DNA of 6,124 nt from Clostridiales bacterium. GTDB lineage: Bacteria; Bacillota; Clostridia; Tissierellales; Dethiosulfatibacteraceae. A program made the translations under genes and the position numbers. Every line of letters starts with the position of its first letter. Positions within the stretch are counted from its first letter, which is position 1. Shown here piece after piece: positions 5,985-6,124 of the stretch. The notes under the pieces were generated by a model. The model saw nothing but the letters and a program-made list of their open reading frames with translations. It searched no databases and was not told where the DNA came from. Where the stretch lies: contig DMAP01000005.1 of the NCBI GenBank assembly GCA_003446975.1, positions 1 to 6,124 on the forward strand, written 5' to 3'.

Positions 5985-6124
5985 CAACAGGTCTGACAAT
6001 ATTTTTGACGATGACGATGCTCTTGATTTTGTTATCTACGAGGAGATTGAGACGCATGGTCAAGAGCGAAAGGGTGGAAAAGGCGGCTGTCTCGGTGTTG
6101 TAGTGCTACTGTTGTTACCGGCGG
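5977..6124 (+). CDS. Small acidic protein with a C-terminal hydrophobic segment, cut by the window edge
   Basis: Forty-nine residues are visible from ATG 5977, and the frame is still open at the right edge. The order is a polar start, an acidic stretch (I-F-D-D-D-D-A-L-D-F-V-I-Y-E-E), a Gly/Lys linker (R-K-G-G-K-G-G), then C-L-G-V-V-V-L-L-L-L-P from 6088 onward, which looks like the start of a transmembrane helix. I do not recognise a named family, though this layout recalls small bacterial proteins with an N-terminal zinc knuckle. ATG 5977 lacks a ribosome binding site. TTG 5914, in the same frame and 8 nt after AAGGTGG, is a better placed start but gives an N-terminus with no recognisable character. 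The CxxC peptide in the overlapping frame suggests the true N-terminus was frameshifted. The gene follows the protease gene by under 100 nt and could be co-transcribed; no functional link to it can be shown. Confidence 0.5.
   Translation, partial: MHDNRSDNIFDDDDALDFVIYEEIETHGQERKGGKGGCLGVVVLLLLPA

Noticed and set aside
5981..6106. Overlapping frame from ATG 5981 that translates to a hydrophobic, membrane-helix-like peptide
   Set aside because: The hydrophobicity is the out-of-frame reading of the Asp-rich repeat (gac/gat codons); no ribosome binding site.

Overview
The window looks like part of a bacterial accessory or defence region of unknown host. The genes have moderate GC, and every supportable one is on the + strand. 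No rRNA, tRNA, CRISPR array, transposase or integrase is visible. Taxonomy cannot be fixed from the sequence. One GCGATCGC octamer (585-592) recalls cyanobacterial HIP1, but a single copy is not diagnostic.

Layout: (1) 3-1055 is the 3' end of a larger gene. It encodes the alpha-helical C-terminus of a protein I cannot name, and the start lies left of the window. (2) 1056-1376 is a long non-coding stretch dominated by two overlapping, mutually exclusive inverted repeats (1182-1221 and 1205-1233). A -35-like TTGACT lies inside the last arm. (3) 1377-2228 encodes a 283-residue protein whose C-terminal half fits the TIGR02391/Ymh family and carries R-N-R-R-A-H, matching the HEPN ribonuclease Rx4-6H pattern. 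(4) 2229-2405 is a spacer with a weak terminator-like hairpin. (5) 2406-3374 and 3380-5887 form a tight two-gene operon: an AAA+ ATPase followed by a large cytosolic subtilisin-like (S8) protease. Size, order and motifs match the ietA-ietS module, first known as a plasmid-stability toxin-antitoxin pair on Agrobacterium Ti plasmids and later reported as an anti-phage system. (6) From about 5893 to the right edge lies the start of a small gene with an acidic stretch, a Gly/Lys linker and a hydrophobic segment. It is preceded in another frame by a CxxC zinc-knuckle-like peptide, which suggests a frameshifted gene or two overlapping small ORFs.

How they may work together: the best supported unit is ietAS, in which the ATPase is thought to restrain or gate the protease. 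The HEPN-like gene upstream is probably a separate transcription unit, because 177 nt and a hairpin intervene. Its company next to ietAS and a large helical-repeat protein fits a defence island. That reading rests on context only.
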